In this document: piece by piece, positions 1 to 6,328 of the stretch
Numbering within the stretch: the first letter of the stretch is position 1
How the letters are laid out: every line of letters begins with the position of its first letter
Source: Deltaproteobacteria bacterium
Lineage (GTDB): Bacteria > Desulfobacterota > Desulfobulbia > Desulfobulbales > Desulfobulbaceae
Assembly (NCBI GenBank): GCA_024277485.1
Contig: JAJRVA010000203.1
Coordinates: 1-14,140, forward strand
Reading direction: 5' to 3'
DNA length: 14,140 bases
Notes under the pieces: generated by a model
Database searches by the model: none
What the model saw: only the letters and a program-made list of their open reading frames with translations
What the model was told of the DNA's origin: nothing
Made by a program: the position numbers and the translations under genes

Positions 1-491
1 GTTCCTAACTTGCAGGCAATCTCGATATCCGGCGAGTTAAAGTCGTCAAGCGAGTCAAAGCCCCTGGCAAGTTTCCTGCTTGCGACTATCGCCATCCCGG
101 AGAAATCGTAGGGCCGGGTAAAGTTGACCTTCAGGGCCCGCCTGGGCAGGATCCCCAGTCCGCCGATAATAACATCGAACTTGCCGGTCAGAAGCGCTGG
201 AATAATACCGCTCCACTTGGTCGGAACAAATTCCACCTTTACCCCCATGTCCTCGGCAAGGCGGGTGGCCACGTCAATTTCAAAACCAATGAATTTGCCG
301 TTTTTGTCTTTCACCGCCCAGGGCAGAAAGGTGTCCATGCCCACGCGCAGTACCCCGCGTTTCATGATCTGTTCGATGGCGGATTCACGGGCAAGCTGCT
401 GCTGCAGGTTGCCTGCCTTGATAGGGGCGGCTCCAATGAACAGTATGCAGAGAGAGGCGAGAAAAATGGTAACATGTCGGGGACAGGGCAT
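1..491 (-). CDS. Amino-acid ABC transporter substrate-binding protein (5' part, cut by window edge)
   Basis: Periplasmic solute-binding protein (SBP_bac_3 family) that captures a polar amino acid and hands it to an inner-membrane permease. I translated the minus strand: 163 codons are present and the rest lies beyond position 1. Residues 1-26 form a signal peptide (basic start, hydrophobic IFLASLCILFIGAAP, likely cut after KA). The mature part starts with the family pattern RGVLRVGMDT..PW, then GKFIGFEIDVATRLAEDMGV, KWSGIIPALLTGKFDVIIGG and PRRALKVNFTRPYDFSG. The Arg in PRRALKVNF sits where family members bind the substrate carboxylate. The start is ATG at 491-489, with AAGGAGG (complement of 497-503) five bases upstream. 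Its likely partners are the ATPase at 3198-3938 and the permease at 9096-9917, on the same strand but not adjacent. The exact amino acid cannot be told. Confidence 0.93.
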   Translation of the reverse strand, partial: MPCPRHVTIFLASLCILFIGAAPIKAGNLQQQLARESAIEQIMKRGVLRVGMDTFLPWAVKDKNGKFIGFEIDVATRLAEDMGVKVEFVPTKWSGIIPALLTGKFDVIIGGLGILPRRALKVNFTRPYDFSGMAIVASRKLARGFDSLDDFNSPDIEIACKLG

Positions 492-537
492 GGTATCCTC
501 CTTGACTGAGGGCTGGTTTTGAATTTTTCAGGTCTGT

Positions 538-565
538 GTTATGCTGTGCAGATCAGGCAGCTCAA
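538..565 (-). promoter_or_regulatory. Possible sigma70 promoter of the binding-protein gene
   Basis: Reading the minus strand, TTGAGC (complement of 560-565) and CATAAC (complement of 538-543) are separated by 16 bases. Each matches 4 of 6 consensus bases. Transcription would start about 40 bases upstream of the ATG at 491. The match is modest, so this is a candidate only. Confidence 0.28.
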
Positions 566-650
566 GCTTCGGGTGAACTGTCGCCACGAAGCCGGCAGGG
601 CATTGCACTGCCTTGTCCTTCAAAAAAATATCATGGAATGCACTGTTTTT

Positions 651-673
651 CCACCAGGATATTGAACTGGTGG
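651..673. repeat. Perfect 7-bp inverted repeat between divergent genes
   Basis: CCACCAG (651-657) and CTGGTGG (667-673) form a perfect inverted repeat with a 9-base spacer. It lies in the 214-base gap between the divergent binding-protein gene (start 491) and the secreted repeat-protein gene (start 706). It could be an operator for a dimeric regulator or a hairpin. Neither side has a clean T-run directly after the stem, so it is not a convincing terminator. Confidence 0.4.
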
Positions 674-705
674 TAATTATTATTTCTTTTTGATACACTC
701 TGCCC

Positions 706-3084
706 GTGTTTCGAATATGTGAAAAATACCTGGGGCGCCGCCCGGTCCCCCATCGGTTGCATCCTGTTTTCAGGGCGGTTGCCGGCGCTGTTTTTCTGGC
801 AGCGGCCCTGTCTGCTGCCCTGCCGGTCTGCGCGGAAGATGGTGGAGGACGGATGGAGGCGGTTTACCCGGACCAGCTTGCCGTAACTGTAACTGCTGTT
901 CCGGACAGGATTCCCGAACCGGGTGGAGAGATCTCCTTTACCGTCAAGGTGGTCAACGTGTCGCCTGACAACGCGGTACAGCTCCTCAGGATTGCCCATG
1001 ATATTGACAATGACGGCGCCGTTGATGTAACCCGCCAGGCATCTGAAATCTGCCGGAATACGTTTCTTTCGGCCCCCCCCGCCGCCGGCACGACAACCTG
1101 CACCTTCACGCGTGAACTCACTGGTAATGCCGGCGACCGTTTGACGGGAAAAATTACTGTAAGCGGCCTCGACAAGCTGGACCGCCGGGCCAGGGGCACA
1201 GACACGGCGACCGTGACTGTTACGGATATTCCCGCGGCCATCCAGGTGGACAAGCTTGTTGAGCCCACGATCCTGGAGGTGCCGGGTGGACCGGTGAGTT
1301 TTGTGGTGACGGTAACCAACATTTCCGAGGTTGACGATGTCTCCATCACAGCCATCAATGATCCTGATTTTGGCGATGATATACGGGAGTTCTGCTTCAA
1401 TGATCCCGGCGGCCCGGCAGAGGTTGATTTCCCGGCGACACTGGCTCCGGGAGGCTCAATCACCTGTACCACGCCGGGTACGGTCATCGGCAGGGACGGA
1501 GAAAGAATAGTCAGGACCGCCTCGGCAGAGGGGATTGACGACGAGGGTAATCCGGTCACCGATGACGGATCGGCAACCGTGATTATTCAGAAAAAAATCA
1601 CCTCGGTCGGTCTTGGAAAATTCGTCATGCCCGAGCAGATCCCCGAGCCCGGTGGACCTGTCAAGTACCTGCTGGAGATAACCAACGCCTCGGCAAAGGA
1701 TGGCGTTACTATCAACAGGGTCATGTACAGTGAGGGCGGTGATCTCCAGGCCCGGGACTGTTCACCGAAACTGCCCGCATTCCTGGCTCCGGGCGAAATG
1801 GCAATCTGCACCACGGTGAAAACAGTTACGGGCAATGCGGGCGATATCATGGAAAATACCGCCACGGCAAGCGGTACGAACGATGCCGGCCAGGTGGGTG
1901 AGGTGTGGGTAAAAACCAGGGTAAAGATACTTGATGTGCCGTCATCCATCCAGGTCATCAAGGATGTTTCTCCAGCCATGGTCAGTGAACGCGGCGGCGC
2001 CGTGACCTTTACCGTCCGGGTGGTGAATACCTCCGCGGTTGATACGGTTACCCTGGAAAAAATTGATGATCCGGGCCTGGGCGGCGACATCAGCAAATTC
2101 TGCGCCACAAGCCTGCCGGTTGCGCTGCAACCTGGAGAAGACATAACCTGCACCATTCCACATGTCATAGAGGGGTCCGGGGGCAGGAAGAAGATCTCCA
2201 GCACCACGATCGCATCCGGGACAGATGATGACAACAATCCGGTCTCCGGCGAGGACGAGGCGGTGGTGCATATTATAGACATACCCTCCTCCATCCTGAC
2301 AGAGGTGAGCGCGTCCCCGGCCAGTGTCCCGGCGATCGGCGGCGAAACTGTATTTTCAGTTTCAGTGCGCAACACCTCGGCCCTGGATACGGTAACAATT
2401 CTTTCCGTTGCCGACACTGTTTACGGTGATGTAAGCAGCTCCTGCCGCCCGGAACCGCCGGTTGATCTGAAGCCGGGCAAGAAGGTGAACTGCAGTTTCA
2501 GGGAAAGGATTGCCGGGAGGGCCGGTGATGAGCACACCAGTACCATTACCGCTTCAGGCATGGATGATGACGGCAACCAGCTCGCGTCTTCAGGTGATGT
2601 CGCGGTCTCCTTTGAGCAGGTACCGGAAAGCGAACCTGTAAAGACAGCTCCTGACCCGGGTCGCCCGGATGACGGGAGCACCGATGCTCTCCCTCCTGCT
2701 CCTGAAACTGCGATGCAGGCAGATGACAGCGAACTCTCTTCCGGAGAAGAGGAGGATACCGGGCCACGGTTCTGCATGGGAAAGATAACCCGGCTGAGCA
2801 TGGTCTATCACGGCCCGTACAGTGAGCAGGTGATGATCAAGGACACGGATTCCCGCGTACTGTTCAGCGAAGAGGTCTATCCGGATGAGCCGTTCACCTT
2901 CACTGGCAGGGACAGCGAGGGTACCTGTACCGACGAGGTCAAAATCTACGTGAACTGGCGCTATCACACCACCATTACCACCGACTGCAGCGTTGACATC
3001 GGCCCCGGGTTCAGGAGCGGCGACTTTGAAGTGGTAAAGGGCAGGAGTTCCTACGGCGGCTCCCTGGGTCGTGTTGATCAATGA
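706..3084 (+). CDS. Secreted five-repeat Ig-like (DUF11/CARDB-like) protein with Cys-containing C-terminal domain
   Basis: Predicted exported 792-residue protein of unknown role, probably surface-associated or extracellular. Residues 1-43 form a long signal peptide (hydrophobic AVAGAVFLAAALSAALPVCA). Five tandem beta-sandwich-like repeats follow at about 58-177, 178-298, 299-412, 413-528 and 529-639. Each has a P..V.E.GG.V.F.V.V.N.S first half, then a Cys pair, then a T.TASG.DD.GN-type acidic loop that could bind calcium. The Cys pairs are 116/132, 230/254, 352/368, 466/482 and 580/596. An acidic/proline-rich linker (about 640-686) leads to a distinct C-terminal domain (687-792; C690, C741, C761; ending FEVVKGRSSYGGS). 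That domain resembles one seen at the ends of other bacterial extracellular repeat proteins (DUF7467-like, from memory). The start is GTG at 706, chosen because it gives the whole signal peptide; no clear Shine-Dalgarno is seen, and TTG at 757 is an alternative. A C8 run at 1073-1080 lies inside the gene. Confidence 0.85.
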   Translation: MFRICEKYLGRRPVPHRLHPVFRAVAGAVFLAAALSAALPVCAEDGGGRMEAVYPDQLAVTVTAVPDRIPEPGGEISFTVKVVNVSPDNAVQLLRIAHDIDNDGAVDVTRQASEICRNTFLSAPPAAGTTTCTFTRELTGNAGDRLTGKITVSGLDKLDRRARGTDTATVTVTDIPAAIQVDKLVEPTILEVPGGPVSFVVTVTNISEVDDVSITAINDPDFGDDIREFCFNDPGGPAEVDFPATLAPGGSITCTTPGTVIGRDGERIVRTASAEGIDDEGNPVTDDGSATVIIQKKITSVGLGKFVMPEQIPEPGGPVKYLLEITNASAKDGVTINRVMYSEGGDLQARDCSPKLPAFLAPGEMAICTTVKTVTGNAGDIMENTATASGTNDAGQVGEVWVKTRVKILDVPSSIQVIKDVSPAMVSERGGAVTFTVRVVNTSAVDTVTLEKIDDPGLGGDISKFCATSLPVALQPGEDITCTIPHVIEGSGGRKKISSTTIASGTDDDNNPVSGEDEAVVHIIDIPSSILTEVSASPASVPAIGGETVFSVSVRNTSALDTVTILSVADTVYGDVSSSCRPEPPVDLKPGKKVNCSFRERIAGRAGDEHTSTITASGMDDDGNQLASSGDVAVSFEQVPESEPVKTAPDPGRPDDGSTDALPPAPETAMQADDSELSSGEEEDTGPRFCMGKITRLSMVYHGPYSEQVMIKDTDSRVLFSEEVYPDEPFTFTGRDSEGTCTDEVKIYVNWRYHTTITTDCSVDIGPGFRSGDFEVVKGRSSYGGSLGRVDQ

Positions 3085-3197
3085 TGGGACAGGCTGTAGA
3101 CGGATGATGCATCCCTCAGGCATGCCGGTCAATGTGCGCTTCAGTCCGGCACCATCGCCTGACGGCTTCGCAGTAGTTCTCTTGCGAAACAAGCGGG

Positions 3198-3938
3198 TTA
3201 GAGAATCTGGTCAAGGAAGCGGCGGGTCCGCTCATGTTCCGGCTGGGTAAAAAACTCGCGGGTGGGACATTCTTCAACGATTTCACCCTGCTCCATGAAA
3301 ATGACCCGGTCGCTGACTTCGCGGGCAAAGCCCATCTCGTGGGTCACGCATAGCATGGTCATGCCCTCCCGGGCCAGGTCTTTCATGACCGCCAGGACCT
3401 CACCGATCATCTCCGGATCCAGGGCGCTGGTCGCCTCGTCAAAGAGCATGACCTTCGGGTTCATTGCCAGGGCCCGGGCAATGGCGACCCGCTGCTGCTG
3501 CCCGCCGGAGAGCTGGTCCGGATAACTTGCCGCCTTGTCCGCGATCCCCACTTTTGCCAGCATGTTCATGGCCGTGGCCTCAGCTTCGGCTTTATTTTTC
3601 TTCCGAACTTTTTCCTGGGCCAGGGTAACATTGCGCAGCACGTTCATATGGGGAAAGAGGTTGAAATGCTGGAAAACCATGCCGACTTCTTTCCTGATCT
3701 CCAGCCTGGTTTTTGGATTGTCATCAAGCGGAATACCATCGATGACAACCAGGCCGCTGTCAATTTCCTCCAGACCGTTCAAGCACCTGAGAAAGGTAGA
3801 CTTGCCTGCCCCGGAAGGGCCGACCACCACGACCACGTCGCCCCGGCATACACGGGTGGAAAAATTATGCAGGGCCCTGACGCCGTTTGCAAATGTTTTG
3901 CATATCTTGTCTGCAAGAACGATATGGTCCTGTGTCAT
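3198..3938 (-). CDS. Polar amino-acid ABC transporter ATP-binding protein (GlnQ/ArtP type)
   Basis: Cytoplasmic ATPase that drives uptake of a polar amino acid with an inner-membrane permease dimer. The 246 residues match the usual family length. All motifs are intact: Walker [10 protein letters not shown] (40-48), Q-loop [12 protein letters not shown] (Q90), signature [15 protein letters not shown] (from 143), Walker [15 protein letters not shown] (163-176) and the switch His in CVTHEMG (H200). FNLFPHMxVLRNV after the Q-loop is typical of the glutamine/arginine importer subfamily. The start is ATG at 3938-3936, with only a weak GGCAGG-like ribosome site. The 61-residue Cys-rich gene lies 57 bases upstream on the same strand, with a hairpin between. 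Its likely partners are the permease at 9096-9917 and the binding protein at 1-491. It converges with the secreted repeat-protein gene. Confidence 0.95.
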   Translation of the reverse strand: MTQDHIVLADKICKTFANGVRALHNFSTRVCRGDVVVVVGPSGAGKSTFLRCLNGLEEIDSGLVVIDGIPLDDNPKTRLEIRKEVGMVFQHFNLFPHMNVLRNVTLAQEKVRKKNKAEAEATAMNMLAKVGIADKAASYPDQLSGGQQQRVAIARALAMNPKVMLFDEATSALDPEMIGEVLAVMKDLAREGMTMLCVTHEMGFAREVSDRVIFMEQGEIVEECPTREFFTQPEHERTRRFLDQIL

Positions 3939-3980
3939 GCCTGCCAGAGAAAAGAGAGTGTTGCAGAACAGCTGAATTCC

Positions 3981-4009
3981 AAAACGGTGAACAGCCTACG
4001 AATCACCGT
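3981..4009 (-). terminator. Hairpin with short T-run at the end of the 61-aa gene
   Basis: Reading the minus strand, ACGGTGA (complement of 4003-4009) pairs perfectly with TCACCGT (complement of 3984-3990) across a 12-base loop. The last stem base plus the complement of 3981-3983 give TTTT. The stem spans the TAG stop (3996-3998) of the Cys-rich gene and lies 46 bases upstream of the ATPase start. The T-run is short, so it may be a weak terminator or attenuator that lowers read-through into the ATPase gene. Confidence 0.4.
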
Positions 4010-4181
4010 CAACAGAGTCTGTGCCTGAGCAGGTGGGGCAGGGCTGGTCAGGGGTACACTGGCAGTCTTCCCAGTCATCACCTTTCTGGGTACCGCGCCA
4101 CTCCATGCTGCATTCGCATGTTCCTTCAATCACCTTCTTTCCATTGCACATCGGACAGAGCCTTGTGTTCTCCTGGGTCAT
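3996..4181 (-). CDS. Small Cys-rich probable zinc-binding protein, 61 aa
   Basis: A 61-residue cytoplasmic protein of unknown function with eight cysteines in four pairs: CPMC (9-12), CEC (22-24), CQC (40-42) and CPTC (48-51). The outer pairs are followed by NG and SG, giving CPMCNG and CPTCSG. This recalls the CxxCxG elements of the DnaJ cysteine-rich domain and of small zinc-ribbon proteins. Two zinc sites could form from these pairs. The start chosen is ATG at 4181-4179 (MTQENT), six bases after a GGAGG; the ATG two codons upstream directly abuts that GGAGG and is less likely. There is no signal peptide or membrane segment. The middle (25-39) is rich in W, G and D, and the C-terminus is acidic. 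The function is unknown; an iron-sulfur role is possible, but the pattern favours zinc. Confidence 0.7.
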   Translation of the reverse strand: MTQENTRLCPMCNGKKVIEGTCECSMEWRGTQKGDDWEDCQCTPDQPCPTCSGTDSVDGDS

Positions 4182-4213
4182 GTTCATCCTCCACGTGTTG
4201 AAAAAATACCATA

Positions 4214-4243
4214 ATATTAATATTTTACCAGAGTCGACGGCAA
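4214..4243 (-). promoter_or_regulatory. Possible promoter of the 61-aa Cys-rich gene
   Basis: Minus strand: TTGCCG (complement of 4238-4243), 18 bases, TAATAT (complement of 4214-4219), in a very AT-rich stretch. The start site would lie about 25 bases upstream of the ATG at 4181. Each box matches 4 of 6 consensus bases. This is a plausible candidate only, because AT-rich DNA gives chance matches. Confidence 0.3.
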
Positions 4244-4333
4244 ATGGAAAGGAATTCATCATGCATGGAGGGATACGGAGAGAAAAGAAGATTTTTTCCG
4301 GCATCGATCAAGTACAATGGTATCCTGGAATTA

Positions 4334-4361
4334 TTGCCATGCTTGTGCTAAATAATATATT
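4334..4361 (+). promoter_or_regulatory. Sigma70-type promoter of the DUF533 gene
   Basis: TTGCCA (4334-4339), a 16-base spacer, then TATATT (4356-4361). Each box matches 5 of 6 consensus bases. Transcription would start near 4368, giving a leader of about 50 bases before the ATG at 4418. It is correctly oriented and placed, which makes it one of the better promoter candidates in the window. Confidence 0.52.
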
Positions 4362-4417
4362 TCAGTACTAATGGATTCGTCCGGCAAACCTTTGAACGAG
4401 TTACGGGAGAATGATGT

Positions 4418-5101
4418 ATGTTTGACGCGGAAAAACTGCTCGGCAAAATCGTTGGTGATGTCATCGGCAGCAAGGGCAAGAAGGGGAGTCTGACCGACAC
4501 CCTCACTTCGGGCGCCGGCCTTATGACCATGGTGGGACTCGGGGTCGGCGCCATGGAGATCCTTAAGGGGCAGAAAAACGGGCCTGGCGGCGGAAACCAG
4601 CCACCTGTACCACCACCGGCAGGAGTATCGGCCCCACCGGCGCCTCCACCAGCACCGGGAACCGGGACGCCACCTGCGCCCCCGAAAACCGGTGCTCCGA
4701 CACCGCCCGTACCTCCACCGGCGCCGGGTGCGAAGAACGATGCAGCGCCCACTGCCGACGAACTGGCCCGCCGCATGATCCAGGTCATGATCGCCGCCGC
4801 TCATGCCGACGGGGCAATGGATGAGCAGGAAAAGCAGGCTGTCCTGGACAAACTGGAAAGCCAGGGTCTGGAGCCGGAAGAAAAGGATTTTCTTGTTGCG
4901 GAAATGGACTCTCCGCCGGCCATGGACCGGCTGGTTGCCGGAATCACGGATCCCGGGACCTGCCGGACCATGTACATGCTTGCCGTGGCAACCATAACCA
5001 TTGATACCCCGGAAGAACGGGCCTGGCTCGATGAACTGGCTGCTCGGCTGGGAATAAGCGATGACCTGAAGGGCTTTATCGAGGAACAGTACGGCAGGTA
5101 G
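4418..5101 (+). CDS. DUF533 / TerB-like (YebE-like) protein with proline-rich linker
   Basis: A 227-residue protein of the DUF533 family, related to TerB and to E. coli YebE; its biochemical role is not established. Residues 1-57 hold a short N-terminal segment with a weakly hydrophobic glycine-rich stretch (GLMTMVGLGVGAMEIL, 35-50), which may touch or cross the membrane. Residues 58-105 are a low-complexity Pro/Ala/Gly linker with repeated PPP and PPAP units. The DUF533 domain covers about 112-226, with hallmarks MIQVMIAAAHADGAMDEQEK (120-139), MYMLAVATITIDTPEERAWL (185-204) and LDELAARLGIS (204-214). The ADG.MD.QE acidic loop is the conserved metal-binding-like feature of TerB folds. The start is ATG at 4418 with GGGAG eight bases upstream. 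It is transcribed alone and stops at the terminator it faces with the AIM24 gene. Confidence 0.88.
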   Translation: MFDAEKLLGKIVGDVIGSKGKKGSLTDTLTSGAGLMTMVGLGVGAMEILKGQKNGPGGGNQPPVPPPAGVSAPPAPPPAPGTGTPPAPPKTGAPTPPVPPPAPGAKNDAAPTADELARRMIQVMIAAAHADGAMDEQEKQAVLDKLESQGLEPEEKDFLVAEMDSPPAMDRLVAGITDPGTCRTMYMLAVATITIDTPEERAWLDELAARLGISDDLKGFIEEQYGR

Positions 5102-5146
5102 CAGCCGGAGCGCTTCCGGACCTTCCTGCCGGTTTACGCAGCAATA

Positions 5147-5187
5147 CCCGGCCACGAGAGGGTATTCTCGTGCCGGGCAGTTTTTTT
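5147..5187 (+). terminator. Strong rho-independent terminator after the DUF533 gene
   Basis: CCCGGC-C-ACGAGA (5147-5159) pairs with TCTCGT-GCCGGG (5166-5177). This gives twelve base pairs with one bulged C and a 6-base loop, followed by CAG and a run of seven T (5181-5187). The T-run overlaps the stop codon of the convergent AIM24 gene (5186-5188). There is no T-run in the minus direction, so it mainly serves the plus-strand gene. Confidence 0.85.
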
Positions 5188-6184
5188 ATCGTTCGAACAG
5201 GGTGGAAATACCGCCGAGGACCGAGCCTTCGCCGACACCGCTGCCGCCTTCCTGGGGGGCGGCTTCCCAGATGCGGCCCGCCAGCCGGGAAAACGGCAGG
5301 GACTGGAGCCAGACATGGCCCGGCCCGTCCAGGGTGGCGAAGAAAAAACCCTCGCCGCCGAAAATGGCCGACTTCACGTTGCCGACAAATTCGATGTCAT
5401 AGTTGACCGTCTGGGTCAGGGCCACCAGGCAGCCGGTGTCCACCCTGAGCCGTTCTCCGGCAGCCAGCTCCCTCTCGACGATCGTGCCGCCGGCATGGAC
5501 AAAACAGTAGCCGTCACCGTCGAGCTGCTGCATGATGAATCCTTCGCCGCCGAACAGGGCGGTGCCGATCTTCTTCTGAAAGGCCACCCCGATGGACACG
5601 CCCCGGGCCGCGCAGAGAAAGGCGTCCTTCTGGCAGATGATCCTGCCGCCGTAATTCTTCAGGTCCAGGGGGATGATTTTGCCGGGGTAGGGAGAGGCAA
5701 AGGCCACCTTGCCCTTGCCCTGGCCGGCATGGGTGAACATGGTGATAAACAGCCCTTCCCCGGTGATGAGCCGCTTGCCCGCCCCCAGCATCTTGTCGAA
5801 AAACCCGCCGGACTGCGATTCGGCCGACCCGTCGCCGAAAACCGTTTCCATCTGGATCTGGCCGGTCATGTACATCATGGCGCCGGCCTCGGACACCACG
5901 CTCTCGCCGGGATCGAGTTCGATCTCCACGAACTGCATCTCATGGCCGAAGATCTCGTAATCGATTTCATGGGCCGTGGCCGATGCGACAGGAGGTGGAG
6001 CGGAAACAGCCGGTGCGGGACTGGACAGCTCAGGCACCTGGTTGATGGGCAGCCAGTCTGCAAAACCATCCTGCCAGACCATGGTTTCGGGGCTGTATTG
6101 TCCCGACTGCAGATCGGCAATCACCTGGCTTGAGGAAAAGGGGCCCAGGGACTGTCCGTCCACTGCAACATACCAGTTCGACAT
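5186..6184 (-). CDS. GYF_2 domain-AIM24 (TIGR00266) family protein
   Basis: A 332-residue two-domain protein. Residues 1-48 are a GYF_2 domain ([18 protein letters not shown], then the strand-forming [13 protein letters not shown]), a small protein-protein interaction module. A Pro/Ala/Ser linker (52-72) leads to an AIM24/TIGR00266 domain (about 76-306), a double-stranded beta-helix fold. That domain shows the family's SEAGAMMYM (98-106), [15 protein letters not shown] (161-175), [11 protein letters not shown] (211-221) and a second [11 protein letters not shown] (275-285). The TIGR00266 family has no settled function in bacteria; the mitochondrial relative Aim24 is linked to inner-membrane organisation. 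No signal peptide is seen, so it is likely cytoplasmic or membrane-peripheral. The start is ATG at 6184-6182, preceded by AAGAGG about six bases away. It converges with the DUF533 gene. Confidence 0.92.
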   Translation of the reverse strand: MSNWYVAVDGQSLGPFSSSQVIADLQSGQYSPETMVWQDGFADWLPINQVPELSSPAPAVSAPPPVASATAHEIDYEIFGHEMQFVEIELDPGESVVSEAGAMMYMTGQIQMETVFGDGSAESQSGGFFDKMLGAGKRLITGEGLFITMFTHAGQGKGKVAFASPYPGKIIPLDLKNYGGRIICQKDAFLCAARGVSIGVAFQKKIGTALFGGEGFIMQQLDGDGYCFVHAGGTIVERELAAGERLRVDTGCLVALTQTVNYDIEFVGNVKSAIFGGEGFFFATLDGPGHVWLQSLPFSRLAGRIWEAAPQEGGSGVGEGSVLGGISTLFER

Positions 6185-6235
6185 AACATACCTCTTATCT
6201 CATGGGTTTCAGGTGAAAGGTTTCAACGTATGCAC

Positions 6236-6263
6236 ATTTTACACCTTTTTCCGACAGACGCAA
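6236..6263 (-). promoter_or_regulatory. Possible promoter of the AIM24-family gene
   Basis: Minus strand: TTGCGT (complement of 6258-6263), 16 bases, TAAAAT (complement of 6236-6241). The -10 matches 5 of 6 bases and the -35 only 3 of 6. The start site would lie about 45 bases before the ATG. It sits in the 144-base gap after the beta-helix gene, so the AIM24 gene could instead be read through from that gene. Confidence 0.35.
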
Positions 6264-6328
6264 TTTTTTTGATAAGAAGAAAAGCCTGTAATCACCACTT
6301 TGCGTCAACCGGCAAATAAAGAAAATGG

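Noticed and set aside
864..2417. Long antisense open frames (231 and 276 codons) opposite the secreted repeat-protein gene
   Set aside because: They are Ser/Thr/Pro-rich low-complexity mirrors of the plus-strand codons. They lack ribosome sites and recognisable domains, while the plus frame has a signal peptide and clear repeats.
3123..3188. Two short inverted repeats (TGCCGG/CCGGCA and TTCGCA/TGCGAA) between convergent genes, considered as terminators
   Set aside because: The stems are only six base pairs with long loops and no T-run follows on either strand.
5315..6133. 272-codon plus-strand open frame opposite the AIM24 gene
   Set aside because: The minus frame encodes clear GYF_2 and AIM24 domains; the plus frame has no family features and is rich in His/Gly/Ala, as expected of a shadow frame.
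6257..6306. Inverted repeat GACGCAA / TTGCGTC flanking a 36-base spacer
   Set aside because: Seven-base arms so far apart are expected by chance, and no gene, T-run or other element depends on them.
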